The translations under genes and the position numbers were made by a program. Below are positions 49,072-57,308 of a DNA stretch of 64,000 nt, in pieces (position 1 is the stretch's first letter; every line of letters begins with the position of its first letter). The stretch covers positions 248,001 through 312,000 of the forward strand of contig JBAOID010000031.1 of assembly GCA_037045435.1 (NCBI GenBank), read 5' to 3'. Source of the DNA: CBDUEF01 sp018063485 (lineage in GTDB: Bacteria; Pseudomonadota; Alphaproteobacteria; Rhodobacterales; Rhodobacteraceae). The notes beneath the pieces are model-generated. The model searched no databases. It was not told the origin of the DNA and worked only from the letters and a program-made list of their open reading frames with translations.

Positions 49072-50362
49072 ATGTCAGAGACTACCATCACCCAATTGCC
49101 TGATCCATCGGGTTTTACATCCGATCCCTTCACCGACGTCCTGCGCGATGGAGCGCGCAAGCTGATCGAACAGGCGATCCACGCCGAGTTGGCGGCGCTG
49201 TTGAACACCTTTTCCGGGGAAAGACTGGAGGACGGGCGGGCCCGCTTGGTGCGCCATGGTCACTTACCCGAACGCGAGGTGATGACTGGCATTGGTCCAG
49301 TGCCGGTGAATGTGCCGCGCGTGCGGGATCGGGGCGCTGGCGAAGACAAGATTACCTTCACGCCCAGCATCCTGCCGCGCTATCTGCGCAAGGCGAAATC
49401 GGTCGAGGAGCTGTCTGCCATGGCTTTATCTCAAGGGCGTGTCCACGGGTGATTTTACCGAGGCGTTGGAGGCGCTGCTGGGTCCGAATGCCAAGGGGTT
49501 GTCGGCCAAGACCGTCACGCGGCTGAAGGCCGACTGGTGGGCAGACTACGAGGCGTGGCACAAACGCGGCCTTGGCAACCGGCGGTTCCTCTACATCTGG
49601 GCGGATGGCGTCTATTTCAAACCGCGCATGGCTGAGGAAAAGCAATGCGTTCTGGTGATCGTCGGGGCGGATGAATATGGTCGCAAGGAGCTGCTGGCGA
49701 TGACCGACGGCTTCCGCGAAAGCACGCAAAGCTGGCGCGAGTTGCTGCTCGATCTCAAGCGGCGCGGCCTGAAACAAGACCCCAAACTGGCCATCGGCGA
49801 CGGTGCCTTGGGGTTTTGGACCGCGCTACGCGAGGTCTTTGCATCGACGCGTGAGCAAAGATGCTGGGTCCACAAGACGATGAATGTGCTGAACGCGATG
49901 CCGAAATCCTTGCAGGCAAAGGCAAAAGGCCACCTCCATGACATCTGGCAGGCCGAGACCAAAGCCGAAGCCAACGTCGCCTTTGATTTCTTCGTCGAAA
50001 CATACGGTGTGAAATGGGACAAGGCGGTCGCCAAGCTGGTCAAGGACCGGGATGCGCTGCTGACCTTCTATGACTATCCGGCAGAACACTGGAAACACAT
50101 CCGCACGTCAAACCCGCCTCTCGGCGATTGCGTGCAATCGCCTGCCGGCCAATGGATCGAGAGCACATTCGCCACCGTCCGACATCGAACAAAACGCACC
50201 AAGGGATGTCTCAGCCGAAAGACCGGGCTGGCCATGGCCTTCAAGCTGATGATGTCAGCGCAGAAGAAATGGCGAAAGCTCGACGGTCAAAACCGCCTGC
50301 CCGAGATCATCCAGGGGATTGAGTTCCGCGACGGGATCCGCCAACTTCAAGCCGCCGCCTGA
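49072..50362 (+). pseudogene. IS256-family transposase (Mutator type), frameshifted
   Basis: A DDE transposase split by one extra T near 49414: KAKSVEEL, then after the shift LPWLYLKGVSTGDFTEALEA. The N-terminal part from ATG 49072 (MSETTITQLPDPSGF) has ARKLIEQAIHAELAALLNTF. The rest has the catalytic Asp residues in IWADGVYFKPR and LAIGDGALGFW, the HKTMNVLNAMPKSLQ segment and the Glu in IESTFATVRHRT. A 13-residue insert (PLGDCVQSPAGQW) separates NP from IES at the catalytic Glu. Joined length is about 429 aa. Confidence 0.88.
50117..50155 (+). repeat. 39-base in-frame palindromic insertion in the IS256 transposase gene
   Basis: Compared with the usual IS256 order NP-IES, 39 bases (13 codons) are inserted. 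Inside is a perfect inverted repeat: GGCGATTGC at 50123-50131 and GCAATCGCC at 50134-50142 with a 2-base loop. Being a multiple of three, it keeps the frame open. It resembles small palindromic elements known to invade genes in-frame. Confidence 0.6.
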
Positions 50363-50482
50363 TCAAGCATCACCAACCTTTGCGCATATCTCGTGCAACG
50401 ACGGTTTGTAGCCCAGATGGAACTGTCTCGACAAGTCGTCCGACCGCACGAAATTTTAATTGATGCGTTTCAAGGAGTTAAG

Positions 50483-50558
50483 TGGTGCCCGGAGCCGGAA
50501 TCGAACCAGCGACACGCGGATTTTCAATCCGCTGCTCTACCAACTGAGCTATCCGGGC
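50483..50558 (-). tRNA. tRNA-Phe (GAA)
   Basis: A 76-base cloverleaf on the minus strand. The acceptor GCCCGGA pairs with TCCGGGC, then A and an encoded CCA. The anticodon loop is TTGAAAA (anticodon GAA) and the T-loop TTCGATT. It forms the right border of the mobile-element region. Confidence 0.96.
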
Positions 50559-50655
50559 ACTCTGGCAAGGCATGCCTTGCTTGGTGGGCGGGTGATACGT
50601 CAGGCGCGCGGGGCTGTCCAGAGGGATTTGATAGAAAAACGAACCAGATGCGGTA

Positions 50656-50829
50656 TCATTGCTGGCGCGGCGGCGGCGTTTCTTTCACCGGATTCTCGTC
50701 ATCAACCGCTTCGGCGGGGATCGTATAGGAACCCGTCAGCCATTTTCCCAGATCAATATCGGCACAGCGGCGAGAGCAGAACGGGCGATATTTCTGATCG
50801 CGCTCTTTCCCACAGATCGGGCAACTCAT
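50656..50829 (-). CDS. yacG: DNA gyrase inhibitor / zinc-binding protein YacG
   Basis: A 57-aa protein translated from ATG 50829: [20 protein letters not shown], with zinc ligands Cys3, Cys6, Cys18 and Cys22. RCADIDLGKWLTGSY is the YacG hallmark, and the tail is acidic/Pro-rich. In E. coli YacG binds GyrB and inhibits gyrase. The start overlaps the stop of the RNase gene by 4 bases, so it is the last gene of infA-maf-RNase-yacG. Confidence 0.9.
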   Translation of the reverse strand: MSCPICGKERDQKYRPFCSRRCADIDLGKWLTGSYTIPAEAVDDENPVKETPPPRQQ

Positions 50830-51851
50830 GCAAGCACCTCGGCCAAGGGCAGCCGGTCGCGTTTGCGGGTGAATTCGTAAAGCCCAAGCGTGGTCCAGCC
50901 CGCCAGATTGACCTCGGGCTCGGACTTGAAGGCGGCGCGGATCACCTGATCGAGAATGGCGCGGTCCTTCTTGGGCATTGGGGCGAAATCAACCACGATC
51001 TGACCGCCAAGCCCGCGCAGCCGCAACTGGCGCGGCAAATCGCGGGCGGCGGCGATATTCACTTTCAGCGCAGCGGCGGGCGTCGTGTCATTGCCGGTGT
51101 TCACATCAATGGCGACCAGCGCGCGGGTGGGTTCGATCATCATGTGACCCTCACCCAGCACCACGCGCGCCGCAAGCAAGGCGTCAATCATCTCCAACAG
51201 GCCGTGATCGGCGAAACCGCCTTCAATCACTTCATCAGGCTCGGGATCGGCCCAATCGCGCCAAGCGGTTTCCTGTGCGCCGGCACCTTCCACCAGAAGC
51301 TCCGGCCCGCCATTGGTATCGGCCAGCACCGCCTCGGCCAGGGCACGCATCGCCGTGATATCCTCGGCAATCGCTTTATCATCCGCCCCGGCACAGGCCG
51401 AGCGCAGGATCAGGCCCAGCGACTCATCCGCCCCTGCCATGCCCTGAATGGCCAAGGCTTCAAGGTCGCCACGCAGATCATCCTCGCGGATACGGCGCGA
51501 GATATTCAGCCCCGGCGCGCCCGGCGTCACGATCGCATAGCGGCTCTTGAACAGCAGCCGGGTTGTGACCGGATGGGCTTTGCCCGCTTCGGCCGGACCG
51601 GTGATCTGCACCAACAGGCGTTGCCCCGGCGCAATGCCGCCGATTTGGCGCAAGAACCCCGAGCCCTTGGGCAGCCTGACGAACAAGCCACCCTGCCCCT
51701 TCATCGGACGATCCGCCACCGCGCGGTAAATCGCGCCGGGCAAGGGCGCGTCACCCTCGGGATCGACGACAATATCAAGCAATGCCCCATCCAGCAGCAA
51801 GGCCGCAGCGGGGCGATTTTTCACGACATCCAAAAGCACGATACGGGTCAT
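50826..51851 (-). CDS. Ribonuclease E/G family protein (short form)
   Basis: A 341-aa member of the RNase E/G catalytic family. It keeps the catalytic-core signatures [10 protein letters not shown] (Asp metal ligands) and [16 protein letters not shown] (Asp). It lacks a recognisable S1 RNA-binding domain, zinc-link CPxCxG motif and C-terminal scaffold, so it is much shorter than E. coli RNase G (about 490 aa). It overlaps maf by 4 bases and yacG by 4 bases. An rRNA/mRNA-processing role is inferred from the family. Confidence 0.88.
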   Translation of the reverse strand: MTRIVLLDVVKNRPAAALLLDGALLDIVVDPEGDAPLPGAIYRAVADRPMKGQGGLFVRLPKGSGFLRQIGGIAPGQRLLVQITGPAEAGKAHPVTTRLLFKSRYAIVTPGAPGLNISRRIREDDLRGDLEALAIQGMAGADESLGLILRSACAGADDKAIAEDITAMRALAEAVLADTNGGPELLVEGAGAQETAWRDWADPEPDEVIEGGFADHGLLEMIDALLAARVVLGEGHMMIEPTRALVAIDVNTGNDTTPAAALKVNIAAARDLPRQLRLRGLGGQIVVDFAPMPKKDRAILDQVIRAAFKSEPEVNLAGWTTLGLYEFTRKRDRLPLAEVLA

Positions 51852-52423
51852 TCTTGCGTCCAGACGGGGTAGCCCGCAGCTTGCAACAGGGTTGCGGTTT
51901 CAGACAAAGGCAGGCCGACAATGCCGGTAAAGCTGCCCGAAATCCACGGGATGAAAGCCCCGGCTGCGCCTTGAATCGCATAGCCCCCGGCCTTACCCTG
52001 CCAATCGTTGCCGCTGAGATAGGCGTTCAGCTCGATATCCGACAGCCGCTTCATCTTGACCGCAGAAATACTTTCCCGCGTCCAGATCCGGTCCCCCCGC
52101 TTGACACAGATCGCGGTGATCACCTGATGACGCCGCCCGCCCAGATCGGTCAGAAAGCGTGCGGCCTCACCGGCATCGGCGGGTTTGCCAAGGATGCGAC
52201 GGCCAAGCGCCACCGTGGTATCTGCGGTCAGCACGATGTCATCAGGATCAGCCACCACAGCCAGCGCCTTTTCGCGCGCCAGTCGAGCGCAATAGGGGCG
52301 CGGCAATTCGCCCTTCAACGGGTCTTCATCAATGTCTGGCGGCAAGATCGCATCTGGCACAACCCCGATCTGCGCCAGCAATTCCTTGCGGCGCGGGCTG
52401 CCAGATCCCAGGATCAACCTCAC
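51848..52423 (-). CDS. maf: Maf family nucleoside triphosphate pyrophosphatase
   Basis: Hydrolyses non-canonical or modified NTPs (Maf/YhdE group). The 191-aa protein has the N-terminal loop [32 protein letters not shown] and [14 protein letters not shown]. It is the second gene of the infA operon; its start overlaps the infA stop by 4 bases. Confidence 0.94.
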   Translation of the reverse strand: MRLILGSGSPRRKELLAQIGVVPDAILPPDIDEDPLKGELPRPYCARLAREKALAVVADPDDIVLTADTTVALGRRILGKPADAGEAARFLTDLGGRRHQVITAICVKRGDRIWTRESISAVKMKRLSDIELNAYLSGNDWQGKAGGYAIQGAAGAFIPWISGSFTGIVGLPLSETATLLQAAGYPVWTQE

Positions 52424-52638
52424 TTGAAGCGGTAGTTGATACGGCCTTTCGACAGGTCATAAGGCGTCATTTCCACCTGCACCTTGTCGCCAGCCAGAAC
52501 GCGGATGCGGTTCTTGCGCATCTTGCCTGCCATCACCGCGATCAATTCATGGCCATTGTCGAGCTCGACCTTGAATGTCGCATTGGGCAGGAGTTCCTTG
52601 ACGACACCGGGGAATTCGAGAATGTCTTCCTTGGCCAT
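52420..52638 (-). CDS. infA: Translation initiation factor IF-1
   Basis: A 72-aa S1/OB-fold protein ([20 protein letters not shown] ... GRINYRFK), with the usual length and sequence of bacterial IF-1. It binds the ribosomal A site during initiation. First gene of infA-maf-RNase-yacG on the minus strand; the promoter should lie in 52639-52722. Confidence 0.97.
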   Translation of the reverse strand: MAKEDILEFPGVVKELLPNATFKVELDNGHELIAVMAGKMRKNRIRVLAGDKVQVEMTPYDLSKGRINYRFK

Positions 52639-52722
52639 GGTCTCTCCAATAGAGTTTCGCCCGCGAGACGGCGCAGGCTTCCGGCGGCTGATATGCGCCT
52701 GTTACCACGGGTTTTCAAGCGC

Positions 52723-52751
52723 AAAAGCGGCAGCTTGGCGGGAACTGCCGC
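52723..52751 (-). terminator. Intrinsic terminator after the nitrilase gene
   Basis: On the minus strand GCGGCAG and CTGCCGC arms with an 11-base loop run into TTTT, about 30 bases downstream of the stop at 52780. Confidence 0.75.
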
Positions 52752-52779
52752 CGGCATAAGACAAACAGCGCAAAAGCGA

Positions 52780-53664
52780 TCAGGTTGCGCAGATGATCTG
52801 CACTGGCAAAGCGATACGGTCCGCCTGCTCGGCCCAATGGGTATCGTTCAACACGCCACCATCGCGACGCACCTCGCGCACGGACTCAAGGCTGATCTCG
52901 GCAATCGCCCAGCCTGGTTGGTTGAGCAGGGTTTCCGCGATGATGCCATTGGCCGGAAAACCACGGTCAGGCGGACCGTATATCGAGGCTGAACCGGTAT
53001 TTTCATCCACCGCCGGGCAATGAGGAAACGGCCCAACTGTGGGTGAATGCACGGTAACGCATTGATTTTCCAACGCTCGTGCCATCGCACCAATCCGCAC
53101 CCGCGAAAACCCCGCCATTGCCTCGGTGCAAGACGGTGCCAGCAAAATCTCTGCCCCCGCCTCAACCAGCGCCCGCGCCAGCAAGGGAAATTCGCAGTCG
53201 TAGCAGATCACCACACCGATTTTCCCCCAGGGTGTATCGAACAGGTTCAGACCCTGCCCCGCGACCACATCCCAGGTTTCACGCTCGAACCTGGTCATGA
53301 TCTGCTTGTCCTGATGCCCGATCAGACCCTTGGGGCCGTAAAACTTGGCGCGGTTCACCGGGCGTTTGCCGACAAAGACCGGGGCCGACGCCCCAAGGAT
53401 ATGAACGCCATGCCTTGCCGCGAGTGCCAGATGCAGCGCCTCGACCGCCGATTCATGCCGCGCCACCTCATGCAACGCGCGCTCGATGTCACCAGCCACC
53501 TCATGCCCGCCCAGCGAACACAGTTCCATCGCGCCATATTCGGGGAAAACCAACAGATTGGCCCCCTGCCCTGCGGCCTCTGCCACCCAGGTGGCAATCT
53601 TGGCCTCGTATGCGGCAAAACTGTCGAACCAGTCCAACGGATAGGCAGCGGCGGCGATTTTCAT
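52780..53664 (-). CDS. Nitrilase-superfamily carbon-nitrogen hydrolase
   Basis: A 294-aa amidase-like enzyme with the triad Glu (LLVFPEYGAM), Lys (GHQDKQIMTRFE) and Cys (VVICYDCEFPLLARAL). Most like the uncharacterised amidohydrolase group found beside acetyltransferases. It starts at ATG 53664 with an AGGAG box; GTG/ATG 53679 is possible. The upstream GNAT gene ends at 53676, so the genes overlap or nearly touch. The substrate is unknown. Confidence 0.9.
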   Translation of the reverse strand: MKIAAAAYPLDWFDSFAAYEAKIATWVAEAAGQGANLLVFPEYGAMELCSLGGHEVAGDIERALHEVARHESAVEALHLALAARHGVHILGASAPVFVGKRPVNRAKFYGPKGLIGHQDKQIMTRFERETWDVVAGQGLNLFDTPWGKIGVVICYDCEFPLLARALVEAGAEILLAPSCTEAMAGFSRVRIGAMARALENQCVTVHSPTVGPFPHCPAVDENTGSASIYGPPDRGFPANGIIAETLLNQPGWAIAEISLESVREVRRDGGVLNDTHWAEQADRIALPVQIICAT

Positions 53665-53675
53665 ATTGGCTCCTG

Positions 53676-54275
53676 TCACAGTTCACGCATCCAGAATTGC
53701 AGCTTCTTGCTGCTTTCCATGCTTGCACCCACGTCTTTCCACGAAAATTCGGCCAAAACCCCCGGCAATGGCGCATAGCCACGCCCCAACCAGAAGGCAT
53801 CATTGGTGCGGGCATTCCTCGGCCGGGCCGGATGATCAAGCGCGCGCACCACCGAGCAAAAGGCAACGTGGCTGCGCCCCATGGCGCGGGCATGGTCTTC
53901 GCGCAGATCAATGAAGCGGTGACCCAGCCCGATGCCGCGATAGGGTTCCAGCAGCACCGATTCGGCCCCGTAGAGAATTGAGGTGAGCGGCAGGCCCAGA
54001 TCCTTGAAGGGGGCCGCAAATTCGGTGGCATGATCTTCCATCAAGGTCGATGTCGACGCCCCGATCAACCGTCCCTGCTCAAACGCGCCGACCAGCAGCG
54101 CGCCGGGATTGTCGCGATAGGTGGCCAGATAGTGGCGCTCATAGTCCAGCGTGCCATCATACAAATATGGCCAGTCGCGAAACACCGCGATGCGCAACCG
54201 CGCCACATCGTCCAACGCCGCCTCAAGGGCAGCGCCACGCAATGCGCGCACCTCGATGCGGGAGGGCTCGATCAT
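53676..54275 (-). CDS. GNAT family N-acetyltransferase
   Basis: A 199-aa acetyltransferase. The GNAT fold is seen in LRIAVFRDWPYLYDG, the beta-4 region GALLVGAFEQGRLIGAS and the acetyl-CoA loop (ESVLLEPYRGIGLGHRFIDL, a Q/RxxGxG-like motif). It lies between a SnoaL-like gene and the nitrilase gene with 4-base overlaps on the upstream side, so the three probably act in one pathway. The substrate is unknown. Confidence 0.85.
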   Translation of the reverse strand: MIEPSRIEVRALRGAALEAALDDVARLRIAVFRDWPYLYDGTLDYERHYLATYRDNPGALLVGAFEQGRLIGASTSTLMEDHATEFAAPFKDLGLPLTSILYGAESVLLEPYRGIGLGHRFIDLREDHARAMGRSHVAFCSVVRALDHPARPRNARTNDAFWLGRGYAPLPGVLAEFSWKDVGASMESSKKLQFWMREL

Positions 54276-54682
54276 TGCGACACCTGACGGATCCAGTCGG
54301 CAAGGTTATAAAACGTGGTCACCCGACTGATCTTGCCGCCCCGCAGTTCGAAAAATGCACCCGCCGGCAGGACATAGCCCTGCCCCCTGGCCTCGGGCAG
54401 GCCCGGATCGGTTTTCAGATACACACCATGCACGGTAAATTCCGCAGCCCCACGGTCTCCGGCCTCATTCACGAAGATCTCGATCAGATCAAGCCGCTCA
54501 CGATAGGATACCCCCATATGGGCACAAAACTGCGCGAACTTCTCGGACCCGAACCGAACATCACCCTCATTCACCCGATGCTCGACGTCCGCGGTTACGC
54601 AGGCCAGCATCCCTGCGCGATCAGTGGCATTGAAAGCGGCGTAATAGGCGGAAATCGTGGCACGAGCGGTGGTTTGGGTCAT
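54272..54682 (-). CDS. SnoaL/NTF2-like family protein
   Basis: A 136-aa alpha+beta barrel protein (cone-shaped NTF2 fold) starting at ATG 54682 (MTQTTARATISAYYAAFNAT). Features include the helix-strand layout DVEHRVNEGDVRFG, FCAHMGVSYRERL and a C-terminal EL-RGGKISRVTTFYNLADW strand. Such proteins are often ketosteroid-isomerase-like, with no assigned reaction here. It overlaps the GNAT gene by 4 bases and is the first gene of the three-gene group. Confidence 0.8.
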   Translation of the reverse strand: MTQTTARATISAYYAAFNATDRAGMLACVTADVEHRVNEGDVRFGSEKFAQFCAHMGVSYRERLDLIEIFVNEAGDRGAAEFTVHGVYLKTDPGLPEARGQGYVLPAGAFFELRGGKISRVTTFYNLADWIRQVSQ

Positions 54683-54796
54683 CGGGCAATCTCTGGGGGC
54701 GCTGAACACCTCTGTTTTTGCACAAGGAAGGGCAGAGGTCCACAATGGGATTGGCGCGTTGGAGATCGAAAACGACATTGCCCCTGAATGGCCGGC

Positions 54797-54819
54797 AAAA
54801 CGGGGGTTTCACACCCCCG
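54797..54819 (-). terminator. Intrinsic terminator of the hisD group, part of a repeat-like intergenic block
   Basis: On the minus strand CGGGGGT, loop GTGAA and ACCCCCG run into TTTT, about 60 bases after the LMW phosphatase stop. A second hairpin (GCGGCC-TTT-GGCCGC, 54821-54835) and another CCCCCG arm lie beside it, so alternative pairings are possible. I recall similar blocks in intergenic regions of Rhodobacteraceae. Confidence 0.7.
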
Positions 54820-54879
54820 CGCGGCCTTTGGCCGCTCCCCCGTGGGATATTTTCCGACAGATGAAAATGTGAACCCCTG

Positions 54880-55359
54880 CTATGGGCTTTCGGGGTCAGA
54901 CAGATCCTCGGGCGGCCCAAAACGGGCAATCATCCGCTCGCGGATCTGGTCACGCGACTGGCGATAGGCCGAGAGTTTCGCCTCCCGACTTTCGCCAAGG
55001 CCGGTGGGGTCCAGGATCGGCCAATATTCCACCACCAGATGAGAGCTGCGCGTCAATTCCAACGCCATGCGCTGACTGGCGGGCGACAGCGCAATGATCA
55101 GATCGAATTGCCCCAGATCATCGCCCCATTCGCGCATTTCTTCAAACGACCGTGAGCGATGACGCGAGATCTCCAGGCCCATTTCAGCGCAGACGGCAAC
55201 TGAAAAGCCGTCCACCTCCATGTCATTCTTGACGCCAGCAGACTGAACATAGGCGCGCTGGCCGTAGAACCGCTTCATCATCGCCTCGGCCATGGGCGAG
55301 CGGACGGCGTTATGATCACAGCAAAACAGCACCGAATGTGGGAAGTCCGCCACGACCAT
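54880..55359 (-). CDS. Low-molecular-weight protein-tyrosine phosphatase-like / ArsC-like protein
   Basis: A 159-aa protein with the P-loop CX5R: Cys14 and Arg20 in LFCCDHNAVRSPMAEAMMKR, and a candidate general-acid Asp in ILDPTG. It could be a tyrosine phosphatase or thioredoxin-coupled arsenate reductase; there are no other arsenic genes nearby. The start meets the end of the UPF0262 gene. With hisD and UPF0262 it forms a conserved-looking trio. Confidence 0.85.
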   Translation of the reverse strand: MVVADFPHSVLFCCDHNAVRSPMAEAMMKRFYGQRAYVQSAGVKNDMEVDGFSVAVCAEMGLEISRHRSRSFEEMREWGDDLGQFDLIIALSPASQRMALELTRSSHLVVEYWPILDPTGLGESREAKLSAYRQSRDQIRERMIARFGPPEDLSDPESP

Positions 55360-55826
55360 CAGCCCCAGTGCAAAACGCAGATCAGGGTGAACAGGCGGCG
55401 TGCGGTGTCGATATCCACCTCGGCCTTGCCGCTAAGGCGCTCTTGCAACACCCTCGCGCCTTCGTTGTGAATGCCGCGCCGGGCCATATCAATGGCCTCG
55501 ATCTGACTGGGGGGCAGACGTTTCACGGCCTCGAAATAGCTTTCGCAGATCTGGAAGTAGTCTTTCACCACTTGGCGGAACGGGCCAAGCGACAGGTGAA
55601 ATTCGCCCACCTTTTCCGTGGCTTCAGTAGCTATGTCAAACACCAGCCGCCCCTCGCGGATCGCAAGCCCCAGGTGATAGGGGCCAGCGGGCGCTGTGGG
55701 ATTCGGCAGGGCGAAGGAATTGTCTTCAAGCAGATCATAGATCGCAACCTTGCGCTCTTGCTCGATCTCTGCGGTCGGGCGCGCCAGCCCACGTTCATCA
55801 ATGTCGATTGCACAAATCCGGCTCAT
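55359..55826 (-). CDS. UPF0262 family protein
   Basis: A 155-aa cytosolic protein of UPF0262, a family restricted mainly to alphaproteobacteria, function unknown. Recognised by ICAIDIDERGL at the start, PYHLGLAIREGRLVFDI, and the helix VKDYFQICESYFEAVKRL. It overlaps hisD by 4 bases (ATGA) and abuts the phosphatase gene, indicating one operon. Confidence 0.9.
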   Translation of the reverse strand: MSRICAIDIDERGLARPTAEIEQERKVAIYDLLEDNSFALPNPTAPAGPYHLGLAIREGRLVFDIATEATEKVGEFHLSLGPFRQVVKDYFQICESYFEAVKRLPPSQIEAIDMARRGIHNEGARVLQERLSGKAEVDIDTARRLFTLICVLHWG

Positions 55827-57133
55827 CGCAGGCCTCCGTTCAGGTGATCCAGCCTTGCGCGCACCGAAAGCCCATGCGCCTCAAGGCTTTCCGACCTGGC
55901 CAGCCGCTCCGCCGCAGGGCCAATCAGGGCCAGGGCATCGGGGGTCATTTTCGCAAGCGTCGTGCGCTTCAGAAAATCCATCACTGACAATCCGGAAGAA
56001 AACCGCGCCGACCGCGCCGTGGGCAAAACATGGTTCGGACCGCCAACGTAATCGCCGATGGCTTCCGGAGTCCATGCCCCCAGAAAGATCGCACCCGCAT
56101 GGGTGATCCGCAATGACAACGCCTCTGGATCGGCCACGCACAGTTCCAGATGCTCGGGTGCCACCCGGTTCGACAGCGCGGCCGCCTCGGCCAGATCACG
56201 CACCACAATCACCGCGCCATTGTCGCGCCATGAGGCCCCGGCAATCTCGCGCCGCTCGAGCGTTTTCAGCCGCGCCTCCACCGCCCCGGTCACCGCCCGA
56301 CCAAAATCCGCGTCATCAGTGATCAGGATGGATTGCGCCGACGCGTCATGTTCAGCTTGTGACAACAGATCAAGGGCGATCCAATCAGGATCATTGTCGC
56401 GGTCGGCAATCACCAGAATTTCCGACGGCCCCGCAATCATGTCAATCCCCACACGGCCAAACACCCGCCGCTTTGCCGCCGCCACATAGGCGTTGCCCGG
56501 CCCGGTGATCTTGTCCACCGCCGCTATGGTTCTTGTGCCATAGGCCAAAGCCGCCACCGCCTGTGCGCCGCCAATGCGGTAAATCTCATCCACCCCGGCA
56601 ATTCGCGCCGCCAACAAGACCAGCGGATTGACCACACCGCCCGGCGTCGGGCAGCAAATCGCCAACCTTGAAACCCCCGCCACCTTGGCCGGAATGGCAT
56701 TCATCAACACTGATGACGGATAGGACGCCGTCCCCCCTGGCACATAAAGCCCCGCTGCCGACACCGGCGTCCAACGCCAGCCCAGCATGGCCCCCGTGTC
56801 ATCAACCCAACACTCATCTTGCGGCATCTGGCGCGCATGATAGGCCCGGATACGCTCTGCCGCCAGTTCCAGAGCCGCCCGATCCTCGGGGGAAACCACT
56901 GCACATTCCGCCTCGATCTCGGCTGCGGAAAAGGCCATCCCCTCCGCCGTCAGTTCCATCCGATCGAACCGCGCCGTCAACTCCAGTACCGCAGCATCGC
57001 CGCGCTGGCGCACATCGGCAATGATCTCGGCGACCGCCTGATCAACATCCTCGGCCTCTTCGCGCTTTTGCCCCAACAGGGCGGCAAAGCGCACCTCGAA
57101 ATCGGCGTCACGGGTGGAAAGAAACTGTGGCAT
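55823..57133 (-). CDS. hisD: Histidinol dehydrogenase
   Basis: Performs the last two oxidations of histidine synthesis. The 436-aa protein starts at ATG 57133 (MPQFLSTRDADFEVRFA) with a GGAG box. It has IGGAQAVAALAYGT, AGPSEILVIAD, zinc/active-site Glu-His in LLSQAEHDASAQ and APEHLELCV, plus GAIFLGAWTPE and the GPNHVLPT segment. It stands apart from other his genes, as is common in this order. Confidence 0.96.
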   Translation of the reverse strand: MPQFLSTRDADFEVRFAALLGQKREEAEDVDQAVAEIIADVRQRGDAAVLELTARFDRMELTAEGMAFSAAEIEAECAVVSPEDRAALELAAERIRAYHARQMPQDECWVDDTGAMLGWRWTPVSAAGLYVPGGTASYPSSVLMNAIPAKVAGVSRLAICCPTPGGVVNPLVLLAARIAGVDEIYRIGGAQAVAALAYGTRTIAAVDKITGPGNAYVAAAKRRVFGRVGIDMIAGPSEILVIADRDNDPDWIALDLLSQAEHDASAQSILITDDADFGRAVTGAVEARLKTLERREIAGASWRDNGAVIVVRDLAEAAALSNRVAPEHLELCVADPEALSLRITHAGAIFLGAWTPEAIGDYVGGPNHVLPTARSARFSSGLSVMDFLKRTTLAKMTPDALALIGPAAERLARSESLEAHGLSVRARLDHLNGGLR

Positions 57134-57308
57134 GATCTGCTCCGGCTGATTGGCACTCCCATAGCGCCCCGTCAGCAACACCGCAACTCAAAGCCTCTTG
57201 CCCGAATACCCGGACCGCCCGGTCCTTGGCGAGACTCCGCGCGTCAGCGCTCCAGGAAACTTGCGGCGACCGCCGCGCAATCAGATCACCGGCAGATCAA
57301 AGGGCCGA

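Larger units (their letters stand above)
48972..50396 (+). mobile_element. IS256-family insertion sequence
   Basis: About 1.4 kb containing one transposase. The inverted ends share the core TTGGTGATGC preceded by AAAG/AAAGG: left near 48984-49002, right (complement) near 50369-50386. Outward matches (GAGA, GCGC) extend to about 48972 and 50396. The transposase is frameshifted, and a palindromic insertion lies in its 3' half. I could not confirm a target-site duplication. Confidence 0.72.

Noticed and set aside
49021..49452. Two overlapping ORFs of the IS256 region as a programmed frameshift transposase
   Set aside because: IS256 transposases are single-frame; removal of one T restores the family sequence and no slippery heptamer is present.
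50483..50558. attL/attR pair at tRNA-Phe
   Set aside because: No second copy of the tRNA 3' end was found in 44.7-50.4 kb and no integrase is in the window.
54880..55359. Arsenate reductase of an ars operon
   Set aside because: No arsR, arsB/acr3 or arsH is nearby; the neighbours are hisD and UPF0262, so a phosphatase-like role is kept open.
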